Source: PSRF01 sp051000815
GTDB taxonomy: Bacteria > Acidobacteriota > Blastocatellia > Pyrinomonadales > Pyrinomonadaceae
Assembly (NCBI GenBank): GCA_051000815.1
Contig: JBPCNX010000013.1
Location: 32,208 to 96,207, forward strand
Length of the DNA stretch: 64,000 nt
Direction: 5' to 3'
Shown here: in pieces, positions 7,877 to 16,954 of the stretch
How positions within the stretch are numbered: the stretch's first letter is position 1
Layout of the letters: every line of letters begins with the position of its first letter
Notes under the pieces: model-generated
What the model was told of the DNA's origin: nothing
Database searches by the model: none
Seen by the model: the letters and a program-made list of their open reading frames with translations, nothing else
Position numbers and translations under genes: made by a program

Positions 7877-8908
7877 TCACAGCGTACCAGTCGCAGTAGC
7901 TTGTCCCAGGTCAGGAGAAAGTGTTCTTGCCGCTTTCACGTATAGCTCAACTGCCTTGAGTAACTCCGACTTGGAGACCCGCTCCTGATCAGTATGAGCA
8001 TTGAGGATCGACCCGGGGCCAAGCAACAATGCCTTTCCCCAGCGCGAAAGATAAGGAATGTCAGTTGTAAACCTGACCACGCACTGTTCAATTCCACTGA
8101 TAGTCATCAAACGTACCGGCCCGTGCTCTGAAGAATATTTGACCTGGGCACGCCCCGCGACTGCCTCTTCGATGAACTTCTTCACTGTCGCAACGTCCGT
8201 TACCAGCCGAAGCTGCAACTCGGCCTCAGCGTGAGCAGGTATGACATTCGGCTTCGTACCACCTGCGATCACACCGATGTTGCACGTTGTCTCACCAAAG
8301 AATTGATCACTCGGCCAGTCGCAGCGGCGCAGATCTTCCAGAACGTCCAGAAGCTTCGTGATGGCTGAATCTCCTTGTTCAGGATACGCGGAGTGCGCCG
8401 CACGTCCGGCAGTCGTAATCGTAAAACGCAAAGAGCCTTTAGTGCCGCTTGCCAGCAGATTGTCCGTCGGCTCACCATTAATCAGATAACGGCATTTGCC
8501 CGCCATGGCGTGTTCATTTGCCGCGGTTGCGCCGGCACTTGCCATCTCTTCGTCAACCGTAAAGAGCAAGCCAACCTCGGCAAAGCCACTCGCGCGAAGT
8601 CTTTCGGCGGCAAAAATCTGGGCCGCAATTATGCCCTTAGCATCGCAAGCCCCGCGGCCGTGGAGATACTCTGCGTCTTCACTCGAAGCGATGTGGGGCG
8701 GCACCGTATCCAGATGGGTCGCAAATACAATTCGCGGAGGCGCGCCAGTCGTAGCCAACAAGTTCGCGCGCGTTCCGATAACCGGCTGCAACTCAGTCTC
8801 GTATCCGAGCGTTTTGAGATAAGAAGCCAGGAAACCACTCACTGCGGCTTCATCTCCGGTCACCGAAGGAATGTCGATTAATTTCCTGGTAAGTTCGAAA
8901 AGGTTCAT
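7877..8908 (-). CDS. dapE: M20-family deacylase, probable succinyl-diaminopimelate desuccinylase
   Basis: A zinc-dependent M20 hydrolase of 343 residues. Metal ligands and catalytic acids are visible: H65 and D67 in ATHLDTVP, D89 in GRGACDAKG, E120-E121 in TVDEE and E146 in INGEPTDN. The family also includes ArgE and other deacylases; the lysine-operon context makes DapE (release of succinate and LL-DAP) the best call. I start at ATG 8908, which follows an AAAGGA; the frame extends 12 codons to a TTG with no better signal. The palindromic repeat at 8950-9063 lies between it and lysC. Confidence 0.85.
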   Translation of the reverse strand: MNLFELTRKLIDIPSVTGDEAAVSGFLASYLKTLGYETELQPVIGTRANLLATTGAPPRIVFATHLDTVPPHIASSEDAEYLHGRGACDAKGIIAAQIFAAERLRASGFAEVGLLFTVDEEMASAGATAANEHAMAGKCRYLINGEPTDNLLASGTKGSLRFTITTAGRAAHSAYPEQGDSAITKLLDVLEDLRRCDWPSDQFFGETTCNIGVIAGGTKPNVIPAHAEAELQLRLVTDVATVKKFIEEAVAGRAQVKYSSEHGPVRLMTISGIEQCVVRFTTDIPYLSRWGKALLLGPGSILNAHTDQERVSKSELLKAVELYVKAARTLSPDLGQATATGTL

Positions 8909-8949
8909 TCGGCGAACTGTCCTTTCATCGTCCCCGTGCTTCAATCAGG

Positions 8950-9063
8950 TGCGCGGTAAAGTCTCTGACTTGCCGACAGCCACACACAATGCTTTGATCG
9001 CGGGGCTCAGCCCCGCGTGAAGAGGAAACTAGTCGGGCGGTAAGTCCGAGACTTACCGCGCAC
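8950..9063. repeat. Composite palindromic element, GTGCGGTAAG family, copy 2
   Basis: Outer arms 8950-8978 (GTGCGCGGTAAAGTC...) and 9032-9063 (...GACTTACCGCGCAC) are inverted copies. The centre is a perfect hairpin CGCGGGGCT-C-AGCCCCGCG (8999-9017). It has the same plan as 430-600 and 46040-46230. It separates lysC from dapE inside the lysine operon. Confidence 0.8.
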
Positions 9064-9084
9064 CATTTCCGACTTCAAATGCAC

Positions 9085-10500
9085 TCAGGTAGTAGCTGTC
9101 ATTCTCTGGAGATCATCCACCCGTGAACGGATATCAGCCTCAAAGAATGTTCGATGTAATCGCAAAACAGCTTCATTCAGTTGCCGCTCCTCAATTACGA
9201 ACGTCAGATTAATGCTCGATGAGCCCTGCGAGATCAACATCACGTTGATATCGCTGATAGTACTAAAGACGCGCGCTGCGATTCCGGGAGTACCACGCAG
9301 TCCCGCACCGACCACGCAGATCATCGCCCGCGCTGTTTCCACTGTTACAGTTCCCAGCCGTTCCAGTTCAGTCACGATTGATTCGAGCGCGGTGGTGTCG
9401 TCGAGGGAAAGCGAGACACTGACTTCCGAAGTAGTAACTACGTCAACGACTGTGCGGTGCCGATCAAACACTTCGAAAATCGCGCGCAGAAATCCGTAAG
9501 CGCCAAGCATGCGCGCGGAAGTAACCTGCACAGTAGTGATCCCGGTCTTGTGTGCAATCGCTTTCACAGTTTGCGCGGCGTTTTCGGTTTCCGCGCAGAC
9601 GAGCGTCCCAGCTTCTTCCGGAGCGCGCGAATTACAAATGCGGACGGGAATCTCTCCTTCCACAGCAGGCTGAATAGTCTTCGGGTGCAAAACCTTCGCG
9701 CCGAAGTATGCGAGTTCAGCAGCTTCAGCGTATGAGAGGCGGGGAATAGTCATGACGCCGGCAACAACCCGCGGGTCAGCGGTAAGAACGCCGGTGACAT
9801 CGGTCCAAATCTGGATTTCTCGAGCCGCGAGTGCCGAGCCAACGATTGCCGCAGTGTAGTCGGAACCGCCACGACCGAGCGTAGTTGTTTTTCCGTCAAC
9901 TGTGGCGCCGATAAAGCCGCCCAGCACAGGCACGCGCAACTGCTCAAGCAAAGGCCAAATCACCGCGGCGGTCTGGTTCGCTGTTGCTTCCGTCAATGGT
10001 GTTGCGGCGCCATGGTTATCATCAGTCGCGATGCATCTCCGCGCGTCGATCGCTGCTGCATCAACTCCCAGCGCGCACAAGGTTGCGGTTAGCAACAAAC
10101 TGGAAAGCTGTTCCCCGAAAGCAAGAACGGCATCTTGAAGTGCGGGACGCTGCGCTGAATTTCGAGCGAGAGATTCAAGCAGCCCCAGGACTTCCGCACG
10201 AGTGCGATCGAGAGTTGCGCCGAACTCGATCGCGCCTTCGACGGTCAATAACTCCTCAGCGACATCCAGATGTCGCGCGAAGAATGGTTGCAGTGAAGCG
10301 GCGGCCTCCGCTGGGTGACCCGCCGCGGCTTGCTGCGCGCTGTTCAGCAAGGCATCTGTTACGCCGCTCATCGCGGAGACGATTACTACCGGCCGCATCT
10401 CCCTTCGAGCGGCGATAATGCCGGCGACGCGTTGAAATGCAGTCGCATTCTCGACCGAGGTACCACCAAACTTAATAACTGTTGACTGGCGTGCTGCCAT
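9085..10500 (-). CDS. lysC: Aspartate kinase (ACT-domain, lysine-type)
   Basis: Phosphorylates aspartate, opening the aspartate-family pathway. The 471-residue monofunctional enzyme has the amino acid kinase motif IKFGGTS (9-15), a GFIGAT and GRGGSDYTAA region around residues 215-240, and two C-terminal ACT domains (about 320-460) expected to bind lysine or threonine. ATG 10500 was chosen because the kinase homology begins there; the upstream frame runs into the attenuator hairpin. No clear Shine-Dalgarno sequence precedes it, which is unusual among its neighbours. It is the first gene of the riboswitch-controlled operon. Confidence 0.95.
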   Translation of the reverse strand: MAARQSTVIKFGGTSVENATAFQRVAGIIAARREMRPVVIVSAMSGVTDALLNSAQQAAAGHPAEAAASLQPFFARHLDVAEELLTVEGAIEFGATLDRTRAEVLGLLESLARNSAQRPALQDAVLAFGEQLSSLLLTATLCALGVDAAAIDARRCIATDDNHGAATPLTEATANQTAAVIWPLLEQLRVPVLGGFIGATVDGKTTTLGRGGSDYTAAIVGSALAAREIQIWTDVTGVLTADPRVVAGVMTIPRLSYAEAAELAYFGAKVLHPKTIQPAVEGEIPVRICNSRAPEEAGTLVCAETENAAQTVKAIAHKTGITTVQVTSARMLGAYGFLRAIFEVFDRHRTVVDVVTTSEVSVSLSLDDTTALESIVTELERLGTVTVETARAMICVVGAGLRGTPGIAARVFSTISDINVMLISQGSSSINLTFVIEERQLNEAVLRLHRTFFEADIRSRVDDLQRMTATT

Positions 10501-10520
10501 TTGAAGCGAATTACTATCAG

Positions 10521-10560
10521 AAAAACTAAAAAAGCCGATCGTGAACGAACACGACCGGCC
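10521..10560 (-). terminator. Attenuator terminator of the lysine riboswitch
   Basis: On the minus strand, GCCGGTCGTG and CACGATCGGC form a 10-bp stem with one G-U pair and a 6-nt loop, followed at once by TTTTTTAGTTTTT. It lies between the riboswitch aptamer and the lysC ATG, 21 nt upstream of the start. Known lysine riboswitches of this layout stop transcription when lysine is bound. Confidence 0.88.
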
Positions 10561-10607
10561 TTCATTGAAGAAATCTGGCGCGTGAAAATCCTCGCGCACA
10601 AATGTTA

Positions 10608-10795
10608 GTCGTAGCTCTCCACCGCAATCGGTGACAGTCGTGCGGATTTAGCCGCAGCAACCAACCTGTTGCCGGGAAGGATCGTCAACAAGCTTCGGCG
10701 GCCTTCCCCTTTCCGCGCGCGCAGAACCTTCCTGCCGTTGAAGCGTAAACGCTTCAACTACGCCGCCTACTCCTGGAGGTCGCTCCTCTACCTGC
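10608..10795 (-). promoter_or_regulatory. Lysine riboswitch (L-box) aptamer
   Basis: The minus-strand RNA matches the conserved L-box blocks in order: GGTAGAGGAGCGACCTCC then AGGAGTA (from about 10793), a variable hairpin GTTGAAGCG...CGCTTCAAC, GAAAGGGGAAGGCCGCCGAAG, a stem GCTTGTTG...CAACAGGT, and a closing CTGTCACC...GGTGGAGAGCTAC (to about 10610). The 5' GTAG and 3' CTAC ends pair as P1. These blocks are the hallmark of the lysine aptamer known from Bacillus lysC leaders. It is followed by an intrinsic terminator and lysC, and probably controls the whole lysC-to-asd operon by premature termination at high lysine. Confidence 0.95.
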
Positions 10796-10828
10796 ATGTC
10801 AAAAGATCTGAACCAATTTGTGTGGCCC

Positions 10829-10857
10829 AAATTAGCGGCAAGGGTATGACTTGTCAA
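10829..10857 (-). promoter_or_regulatory. Predicted promoter of the lysine operon
   Basis: On the minus strand, a perfect TTGACA (10857-10852) is followed by a 17-bp spacer and TAATTT (10834-10829). The expected start point would be a few bases upstream of the riboswitch aptamer, consistent with a short 5' lead. Pattern only. Confidence 0.55.
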
Positions 10858-10924
10858 GCAGATGTTTCATCAAACGACAGTTGACGGCTCGACAACAGTA
10901 GATGTTCTTACTTTTCTCTGTTCG

Positions 10925-10965
10925 CAAAAACAAAAGCGAGCTGAAGATGTCTCTCCAGCTCGCTT
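10925..10965 (-). terminator. Intrinsic terminator after the first TonB-dependent receptor
   Basis: On the minus strand, AAGCGAGCTG and CAGCTCGCTT form a perfect 10-bp stem with a 12-nt loop, followed by TTGTTTTTG. It is 24 bp beyond the stop of the receptor at 10989 and just upstream of the lysine operon promoter, insulating the two units. Confidence 0.88.
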
Positions 10966-10988
10966 CCCCTTATTCAGTTCACTGAGAC

Positions 10989-13900
10989 TTAGAACTGATA
11001 GCGCACCGCAAACTGCATCACGCGGCCAGCCTTCGTCTCATTAAGCGGAGTTTGAGTTGCCGTATAGCGCCCGAAGTCGTCGGTAGGTGTCAAATTCCGC
11101 AGGTAAGGATCTCGCGGCAAACTAAGATCGGCGATTGAGTCGTTGTCAAACTTCTGCGTGTTCGTGACATTAAACACTTCCCAGCGAATCTGCAGTTTAT
11201 GTCCTTCCCACGGCATATTGAAGGTCTTGTAGAGTCCTGCATCGAGGGAAATGTACCCTTGTCCGCGCAATACGTTACGATCCCCAACTTCGCCCGGCCT
11301 AGCATTGCGGAAGGCCGCTAATGCGCTTCGGGCGTCGCCAAAGACATTCGGCTGATTGACGCCGCCACCGCGCGACGGTGACGTTCCGATAGGTGTTACT
11401 CGAACGCCATTTGATTGCACATTCCAGTTAGTGGCCCAACGGCTTCCATCAAAAGGAGTTTGAATAGGAAGGCCGCTGTTCCAACGGAAAATCCCGGTCA
11501 ACTCCCAGTTCCCGAGAATTCCCTGACCGACCGTGTTCATGCCCGACAAGAACTTCTTACCTCGGCCGAATGGCAAACCGATGAGCCAGTTAGCATTGAT
11601 GATGTGGGTGGCATCGAAGTCAGATGTGGCATAGTTCTGATCGATATCCAGGGCATTAACGATAAACGCACTTGCGTACGCAGTAGATGCTTGCAGGCCC
11701 GAAGCATTGTCGAGCGAGTGACTATATGTGTAGTTGAAATCAAACATCAAGTCGTTCCCGAACCGTTGTCGCAGACTAAACTGCGCGGCGTTGTAATTCG
11801 AACGCGCGATCGTTCCGAAACTGGAAAGCGCGGCAAACTGTGGCTGATAGAACATGTTGTTGAACTTGGCCGGACCGCCACCAAACGGGCACGTGGTGCA
11901 ATCGGGGCTGTCGTCCCACAGCAGTTGCACGAAGGTATAATCCGTAATCCCGGCGCCCCCGAGGGCCGGAAATGCGATCCACGCATAAGCCGCCTGCGTG
12001 GGCGTCAGCGAGAGATCTCCCCACCATGCCGGTCCGTGTGGGAAGAGGTTGTCGAAGTATGCGAGAGTCGGCACCTGGTCGATCGGTGTGTTTGCATATC
12101 GGTGGTCAACCAGAATGTTCATGGCCTGATAGAAGGTCATGTCTGACGCCGGATCGCGAATGTTGTTTAACTGCATAATGTCGCGCGATGCCAGGAGCTT
12201 GTGACCCATGCGCCCCACGTAGCTGGCTTCAAAAGTCAGCCCTCTGCCTAATTCGCGACCATACGACAGATTGAAACTGTAGTTGTAAGGGGTGGTTATG
12301 TTGTCATCAAGCGATTGCTCAATACGCTGATCCTCGTTGGCCTCGATGGTTAACGGGAAGGTAAGGTTGTTGGGAATATTATCGACATTTCCGCGCACGC
12401 TGGGATTAAATCCGGTGAATGGCGGTCCCGGGCGATCGCTGACATTGAATGCATTTGCTGCATTGCTCAGGCTGCCGGTGAATCCGAGCACGGAGTTCAA
12501 ATCGAAGTTTACCGCCAATTGACTGCCGATGCGGTCATACGTCATCCGGAAACCGCCACGGAGAACACTCTTGCCGTTGCGGCCGAACACCCTTCCAAAG
12601 AAGTTATCGCCAAAGTCCGGTGACCAGGCAAATGCTACCGCCGGGGCGAAGTTGTTCCAGTCCTGCTCGTAGTAACCGGGGCGGCCATTCTTTTTCCCGG
12701 CAAGATCAAAGGTGATTGATTCATTGAAGGGAACGCCATTGAAAGAGCTTTCTCTGCGTCGTTCGAAGTAATCAGTCAAACTCACGGTGGGCTTAACTTG
12801 TACGCCGTTGGTTTCATAGACAGGTGTTGAAGTTCCCCAACGCAGTCCATAGGTCAGCGTAAAGTTAGGCTTCATCCGCCAGGAATCCTGCCAGTAAAGC
12901 TCATACTCCTGGGTGGCGAAGCTCCTTACCGTTGGAGTGCCGGTCGGCTGCAACGTGCCATCCGGGCCGTACACAAGATTTGCTGAGAACTGCGAATAGT
13001 TACCGATTGCCGAGGAGAGTGCGTCGCGCAGGTCCAGTTCAAAATCAGGACTTACATCGGGGAATATTGGATCTCCGGTGTTGTAGACATCGAAAATCAC
13101 CGAATCGCCGGAGAAGTCGTAATAGGAAGGATTAATCACGGCCTCATCAAACGAACCGCCAAATGAAGTCCGGTTGTTTGTGATCAGACGAACATTCGCA
13201 CCAAATCCGAAGCTGTGGTTGCCCTTGATCCACGACACGTCATCAACGAAGTTGTGAACCGGAGTTGTCCGGCTCAGCGTTCTGGAGAACGCCAGAGGCG
13301 CGAAAATGAAGCGGAAGTTCACCAGGTTTTCATTTGAGTCGCCACCGTCTGAGAAGGAGGTGCGAGTCAGACCGTAGGTAGCACGGTTGACCAGGCTGTT
13401 GGAAATGGTCCAAGTATGACCAACGGCGAACGCCTTCGGATGGTTCCAGAATTTTGGCGATAGAGTATCCGGAAATTGTCCCGCTTGGGTGATCACATCC
13501 TGCTGATAGGCCCCGCGGGCAAATAGTGCCTGCCGATCAGTAAGATTGAAATCGAATCTCGTATGGTAGACGTTAAGCTCAGTCGGTGTTCTTGCATTGA
13601 ACCGGAAGGCAGCGGTATTAAGCCCATCACCTAACGAATTAGAGTTTGCCGGATACCGGGCTGCAGCGGCCGCCAACACGGCAAGCGCCGCCGAATTGGT
13701 CCCGGGGCCGGGTGGGCCGTTGACTGCCACATAAGCATCATTGATTTCGGTTCGCGTTAGACAGTTAACACCTGCTGGAGTACCGGCGGGGCATCCTGGA
13801 TCGCTGGCTCCACTATCCGTAAAGTAGCGCACGATACCCTGGCCGAGCGTCGGTAGCGGCACTTCGCGTACAACCGAGGTGGCAGTAGCTTCCCTGAAAC

Positions 13901-14825
13901 CCTCATAAGTAAAGAAGAAGAAAGCGCGATCACGCTTGATTGGTCCGCCGATTGAGCCGCCAAAAATATTTCGCAGCAGTTGCGGACGAGGCACGCCGTC
14001 CTTGTTATTAAAGAAGTCGTTGGCCGATGTCACAGTGTTACGGTGTGTATAAGATACTCCACCGTGGAAATCATTTGAGCCGGATCGGGTTACCAGAGAG
14101 ACCTGGGCGCCTGAAGAACGGCCCTGGTCGGCATTTGGATTCGTGGTGGTCACGCGAAATTCCTGCAACGAGTCGCGGGTCACGCGAACCACGCTGGCAA
14201 AAGCCTCGTCAGTCACCACGTCGATTCCTCGCTGTTGCTCATTAACGTCGATGCCGTCCAGCGTGACATTCGCCTGGTCGGACCGGCCGCCATTCACAAA
14301 ACCGGTGCGAGTCACCCCAGGTTGCAGTGACAGCAATGCGACAACGTTGCCGGCATTGAGCGGAAGGTCAGCAATCCGGCGTCGATCGAAACTGGTGCCA
14401 ATAGTCGCGTCGTGTGTATTTAGAGGAGCATCGGTGCCCGACGCGACATTTACGGTCTCTGAAACCAGTCCAACTTCCAGGGCAGCATCAACATCAATCG
14501 TGGTATCAACAACAGCCTGAACATCTGAAATGGAAGTTTTCTTGAAACCCGTCGCTTCGACGTCCACTTTGTAAGTGCCGGGAGGGATCGCAGTAAAGAT
14601 ATAGGCTCCTTCCTGATTGGAAGTCTGGGTGCGGGAGACATTCTTGTTCTGATCGGTAAGCGTCACCGTCGCCCCAGCCACCACATTTCCCTGCTGGTCT
14701 CTAACAAGTCCTTTGACGGTGGCCCTTCCTGATTGAGCCTGAGCGACCCCGAGAAAAGCTAACAACAGTACAAGTGTGACGAGGCAAGATCCTGCGAAAC
14801 CCTTAAACAGGGAACGGTTTTTCAT
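10989..14825 (-). CDS. Oar-like TonB-dependent receptor with carboxypeptidase-regulatory domain
   Basis: A 1,278-residue outer-membrane protein. A signal peptide ends near AQAQ (about residue 31), followed by an Ig-like carboxypeptidase-regulatory domain (about 33-115, with VKGLVRDQQGNVVAGATV), a TonB plug (about 120-260, with NAGNVVALLSLQPGV and VTLDGIDVNEQ) and a long beta-barrel ending in the aromatic QFAVRYQF. The FGGSIGGPIKRDRAFFFF segment is typical of acidobacterial Oar-like receptors. Substrate unknown; these are thought to move large organic ligands such as oligosaccharides or to act in adhesion. ATG 14825 with ACGGAGGTG was preferred to a start 15 codons upstream. It is a single-gene unit with its own terminator. 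Confidence 0.93.
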   Translation of the reverse strand: MKNRSLFKGFAGSCLVTLVLLLAFLGVAQAQSGRATVKGLVRDQQGNVVAGATVTLTDQNKNVSRTQTSNQEGAYIFTAIPPGTYKVDVEATGFKKTSISDVQAVVDTTIDVDAALEVGLVSETVNVASGTDAPLNTHDATIGTSFDRRRIADLPLNAGNVVALLSLQPGVTRTGFVNGGRSDQANVTLDGIDVNEQQRGIDVVTDEAFASVVRVTRDSLQEFRVTTTNPNADQGRSSGAQVSLVTRSGSNDFHGGVSYTHRNTVTSANDFFNNKDGVPRPQLLRNIFGGSIGGPIKRDRAFFFFTYEGFREATATSVVREVPLPTLGQGIVRYFTDSGASDPGCPAGTPAGVNCLTRTEINDAYVAVNGPPGPGTNSAALAVLAAAAARYPANSNSLGDGLNTAAFRFNARTPTELNVYHTRFDFNLTDRQALFARGAYQQDVITQAGQFPDTLSPKFWNHPKAFAVGHTWTISNSLVNRATYGLTRTSFSDGGDSNENLVNFRFIFAPLAFSRTLSRTTPVHNFVDDVSWIKGNHSFGFGANVRLITNNRTSFGGSFDEAVINPSYYDFSGDSVIFDVYNTGDPIFPDVSPDFELDLRDALSSAIGNYSQFSANLVYGPDGTLQPTGTPTVRSFATQEYELYWQDSWRMKPNFTLTYGLRWGTSTPVYETNGVQVKPTVSLTDYFERRRESSFNGVPFNESITFDLAGKKNGRPGYYEQDWNNFAPAVAFAWSPDFGDNFFGRVFGRNGKSVLRGGFRMTYDRIGSQLAVNFDLNSVLGFTGSLSNAANAFNVSDRPGPPFTGFNPSVRGNVDNIPNNLTFPLTIEANEDQRIEQSLDDNITTPYNYSFNLSYGRELGRGLTFEASYVGRMGHKLLASRDIMQLNNIRDPASDMTFYQAMNILVDHRYANTPIDQVPTLAYFDNLFPHGPAWWGDLSLTPTQAAYAWIAFPALGGAGITDYTFVQLLWDDSPDCTTCPFGGGPAKFNNMFYQPQFAALSSFGTIARSNYNAAQFSLRQRFGNDLMFDFNYTYSHSLDNASGLQASTAYASAFIVNALDIDQNYATSDFDATHIINANWLIGLPFGRGKKFLSGMNTVGQGILGNWELTGIFRWNSGLPIQTPFDGSRWATNWNVQSNGVRVTPIGTSPSRGGGVNQPNVFGDARSALAAFRNARPGEVGDRNVLRGQGYISLDAGLYKTFNMPWEGHKLQIRWEVFNVTNTQKFDNDSIADLSLPRDPYLRNLTPTDDFGRYTATQTPLNETKAGRVMQFAVRYQF

Positions 14826-15196
14826 AGCACCTCCGTGGGTATTGGGAAATTGGAAGTCGAAGAATCTCATAGAGGATGGGATCCCGAGCTAACCGCATAA
14901 TCTGTCGGCCAACTAAAACTTCAGTAGCTAAGAACGAGAAGTACGAAATGCGTTAATGCAAATAACGGCTTTGAGCAAAAGTATGCAGATAGTGTTCCAT
15001 CAGAACTTTCATTGCGCGTTGTCTTTCAGTTGCCAGTAAAAGCAAGACTTGGCACGATCAACTTGTTAGTTTGCACATATCCCGTAGGTAAGCAGGTCCC
15101 AAGTATATCCAAATTTTTCGGAATCACTACAAAAATTCGGATTAAAGTTCAATTTCCCGAAATTGAGTAGTTCCCAGAATCGCGGGTCGGGAATTC
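14826..15196. other. Divergent intergenic region, no gene seen
   Basis: A 371-bp space between the divergent receptor and RNA phosphodiesterase genes, more AT-rich than its surroundings. Around 15106-15170 there are three related AT-rich blocks (AAATTTTTCGGAAT, AAAAATTCGGATT, AATTTCCCGAAATT), the last palindromic. They could be operator sites but I recognise no regulator motif and no convincing promoter. Confidence 0.4.
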
Positions 15197-15796
15197 ATGC
15201 AAGACGCAAAAAATCGTATGCGCGACGCGGAATGGCGGGTTTTTTGCGCAGTTGATCTCACAGAGCCTGCTCGAGTGCATTTGTTGGAGCACATTCAGAG
15301 GCTGCGAAGTCTGCTTCCCCAAGTTCAGGCAAGCTGGAGCCGGGAAACAAATATTCACCTCACGCTGAAATTTGTGGGTGAGATTTCCAGAGAACTAGTG
15401 CCCGCCTTTTCGGACGCCGTCTCATGCGCAGTGACAAACCTGGCGCCTTTTTCAGTCGTGCTGGAGGGGGCCGGAGTATTTCCCAAACGGCGCGACCCCC
15501 GCGTGCTTTGGATTGGAATCAGTGATCCGGAAGGGAAACTGGCTGAATTGCACTCGCGGCTTGAAGGTGAGAGCGCAAAGGCAGGATTTTCGAGAGAAGC
15601 ACGCCCATTTCATCCACACCTCACGTTGGCGCGTTTGCGTAGCCAGCGATTCGCAAGCGGGGTCGTTCAGGCACACCAACAATCAGTTTTTGAGCCTCAG
15701 GCATTCACAGTTGCCGAGTTGTTGGTTATTCGAAGTGAACTTACTAATGCTGGTTCGAGATATACCGTGCTTTCAAGACACCCTCTACAGAAGTAG
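15197..15796 (+). CDS. thpR: RNA 2',3'-cyclic phosphodiesterase (2H / LigT family)
   Basis: A 199-residue 2H phosphoesterase with both tetrapeptide motifs: H54-L-T56 (IHLTLKFVG) and H141-L-T143 (PHLTLARL). The length fits bacterial ThpR/LigT proteins, which open 2',3'-cyclic phosphates on RNA ends and were first found as 2'-5' RNA ligases. Cytoplasmic. The start is uncertain: an in-frame ATG seven codons later (15218) is equally close to the first conserved strand. It is monocistronic, with the SPFH gene convergent 15 bp downstream. Confidence 0.9.
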   Translation: MQDAKNRMRDAEWRVFCAVDLTEPARVHLLEHIQRLRSLLPQVQASWSRETNIHLTLKFVGEISRELVPAFSDAVSCAVTNLAPFSVVLEGAGVFPKRRDPRVLWIGISDPEGKLAELHSRLEGESAKAGFSREARPFHPHLTLARLRSQRFASGVVQAHQQSVFEPQAFTVAELLVIRSELTNAGSRYTVLSRHPLQK

Positions 15797-15811
15797 TGCT
15801 TGCCTTCGAGG

Positions 15812-16813
15812 TTAGGGCAGCTGTCGCGGCTTAGGCGGCTCATCGCCTTTATCGCCGATCTGCGAAAGCACTTCCTTAATTGCTCCCACGCTCGAAAGCA
15901 TTGCGGAAGTTTCGACCGGCATAAAAATCACTTTTGAATTGTTGCTTCGCGTCATGTCTCGCAGGCTTTCAATGTAGCGAGTGGTGATCAGATATTGAGC
16001 GGGATCGCCAGAGCCGATAGCATTCCCAATTCGCGTAATCGCTTCCGACTCCGCTTCGGCCGCGCGCAACCGCGCCTGTGCGGCGCCTTCCGCCTGTAGT
16101 ATCGCTGACTGTTTTTCACCCTCGGCCCGTGTCACTGCCGCGGTCTTCTCACCTTCGGCGCGAGTAATCGCGGCCTGGCGTTCGCCTTCCGCCTGCAATA
16201 CCAGCGCCCGCCGATTTCGTTCGGCGGTCATCTGTTTTTCCATCGTAATGCGAACGTCCTCCGGAGGATTGATATTCTTCACGTCAACACGCGTGACTTT
16301 CACTCCCCACTTATCCGTTGCCTCATCAAGAATGATCCTCAATTTTGAATTTATCTGATCGCGCGAGGAGAGTGTGTGGTCAAGATCCATCTCACCCATC
16401 ACGGCCCGCATACCGGTGATAGTCAACTGTACGATGCCGCCGACCAGGTCATTCATTTCATAGATCGCTTTGACCGGATCAATCACCTGCCAGTAGACGA
16501 CCGAGTCAACATGTATCGTCACGTTATCGCGCGTGATCACAGGTTGCGGCGGCAGATCGATGTATTGCTCACGCAGGTCGATTGAGGTCAGGCCCGGACG
16601 ACTGTTAGTCCAGTAATACGCCCGCGGTCGATCGAGAAAAGGAATCAGGATGTTCAATCCGCTGCTGGCAATTTTGTCGAACCGGCCCAGACGTTCAACT
16701 AACATCACCGTCGCCTGGGGAACGATTCTGATCGTTTTTACCGCGATGATCAGCAATACAATCGCGATAAAACCGAAGAACATGAACGCGAGAATACCGG
16801 AAAGGGGCTCCAT
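15812..16813 (-). CDS. SPFH/band-7 domain membrane protein (QmcA/paraslipin-like)
   Basis: A 333-residue protein with one N-terminal membrane segment (about 5-27), an SPFH domain (about 30-200, including GLNILIPF and SIDLREQYIDLPPQ), and an alanine/glutamate-rich coiled-coil with repeated AEGE(K/R)xAA units (about 215-260). This is the paraslipin/QmcA branch, scaffolds of functional membrane microdomains. It usually pairs with an NfeD protein, which is absent here. GAGGAG precedes ATG 16813. Confidence 0.9.
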   Translation of the reverse strand: MEPLSGILAFMFFGFIAIVLLIIAVKTIRIVPQATVMLVERLGRFDKIASSGLNILIPFLDRPRAYYWTNSRPGLTSIDLREQYIDLPPQPVITRDNVTIHVDSVVYWQVIDPVKAIYEMNDLVGGIVQLTITGMRAVMGEMDLDHTLSSRDQINSKLRIILDEATDKWGVKVTRVDVKNINPPEDVRITMEKQMTAERNRRALVLQAEGERQAAITRAEGEKTAAVTRAEGEKQSAILQAEGAAQARLRAAEAESEAITRIGNAIGSGDPAQYLITTRYIESLRDMTRSNNSKVIFMPVETSAMLSSVGAIKEVLSQIGDKGDEPPKPRQLP

Positions 16814-16954
16814 AATTTACTCCTCTAAAGAGCAACTCGATAAGGTTTCAGATCGTTAAGAATCTGGTGGAAACTATATCGGATCACTCTTCAGCTTGGA
16901 AGCCGGACATGATCTGGCGGTACCCGCTGGTGTGAACTTACACGCAAACTATAA

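Noticed and set aside
10501..10599. Extension of lysC to a GTG upstream, or a leader peptide
   Set aside because: It runs through the attenuator hairpin; homology begins at 10500, and the peptide has no lysine codon cluster that would suggest classical attenuation.
10648..10857. A 69-residue minus-strand frame
   Set aside because: It coincides with the lysine riboswitch aptamer and its promoter; the sequence is explained by RNA structure.
11415..12146. A 243-residue plus-strand frame
   Set aside because: It lies wholly inside the first TonB receptor on the other strand and has no start signal or domain pattern.
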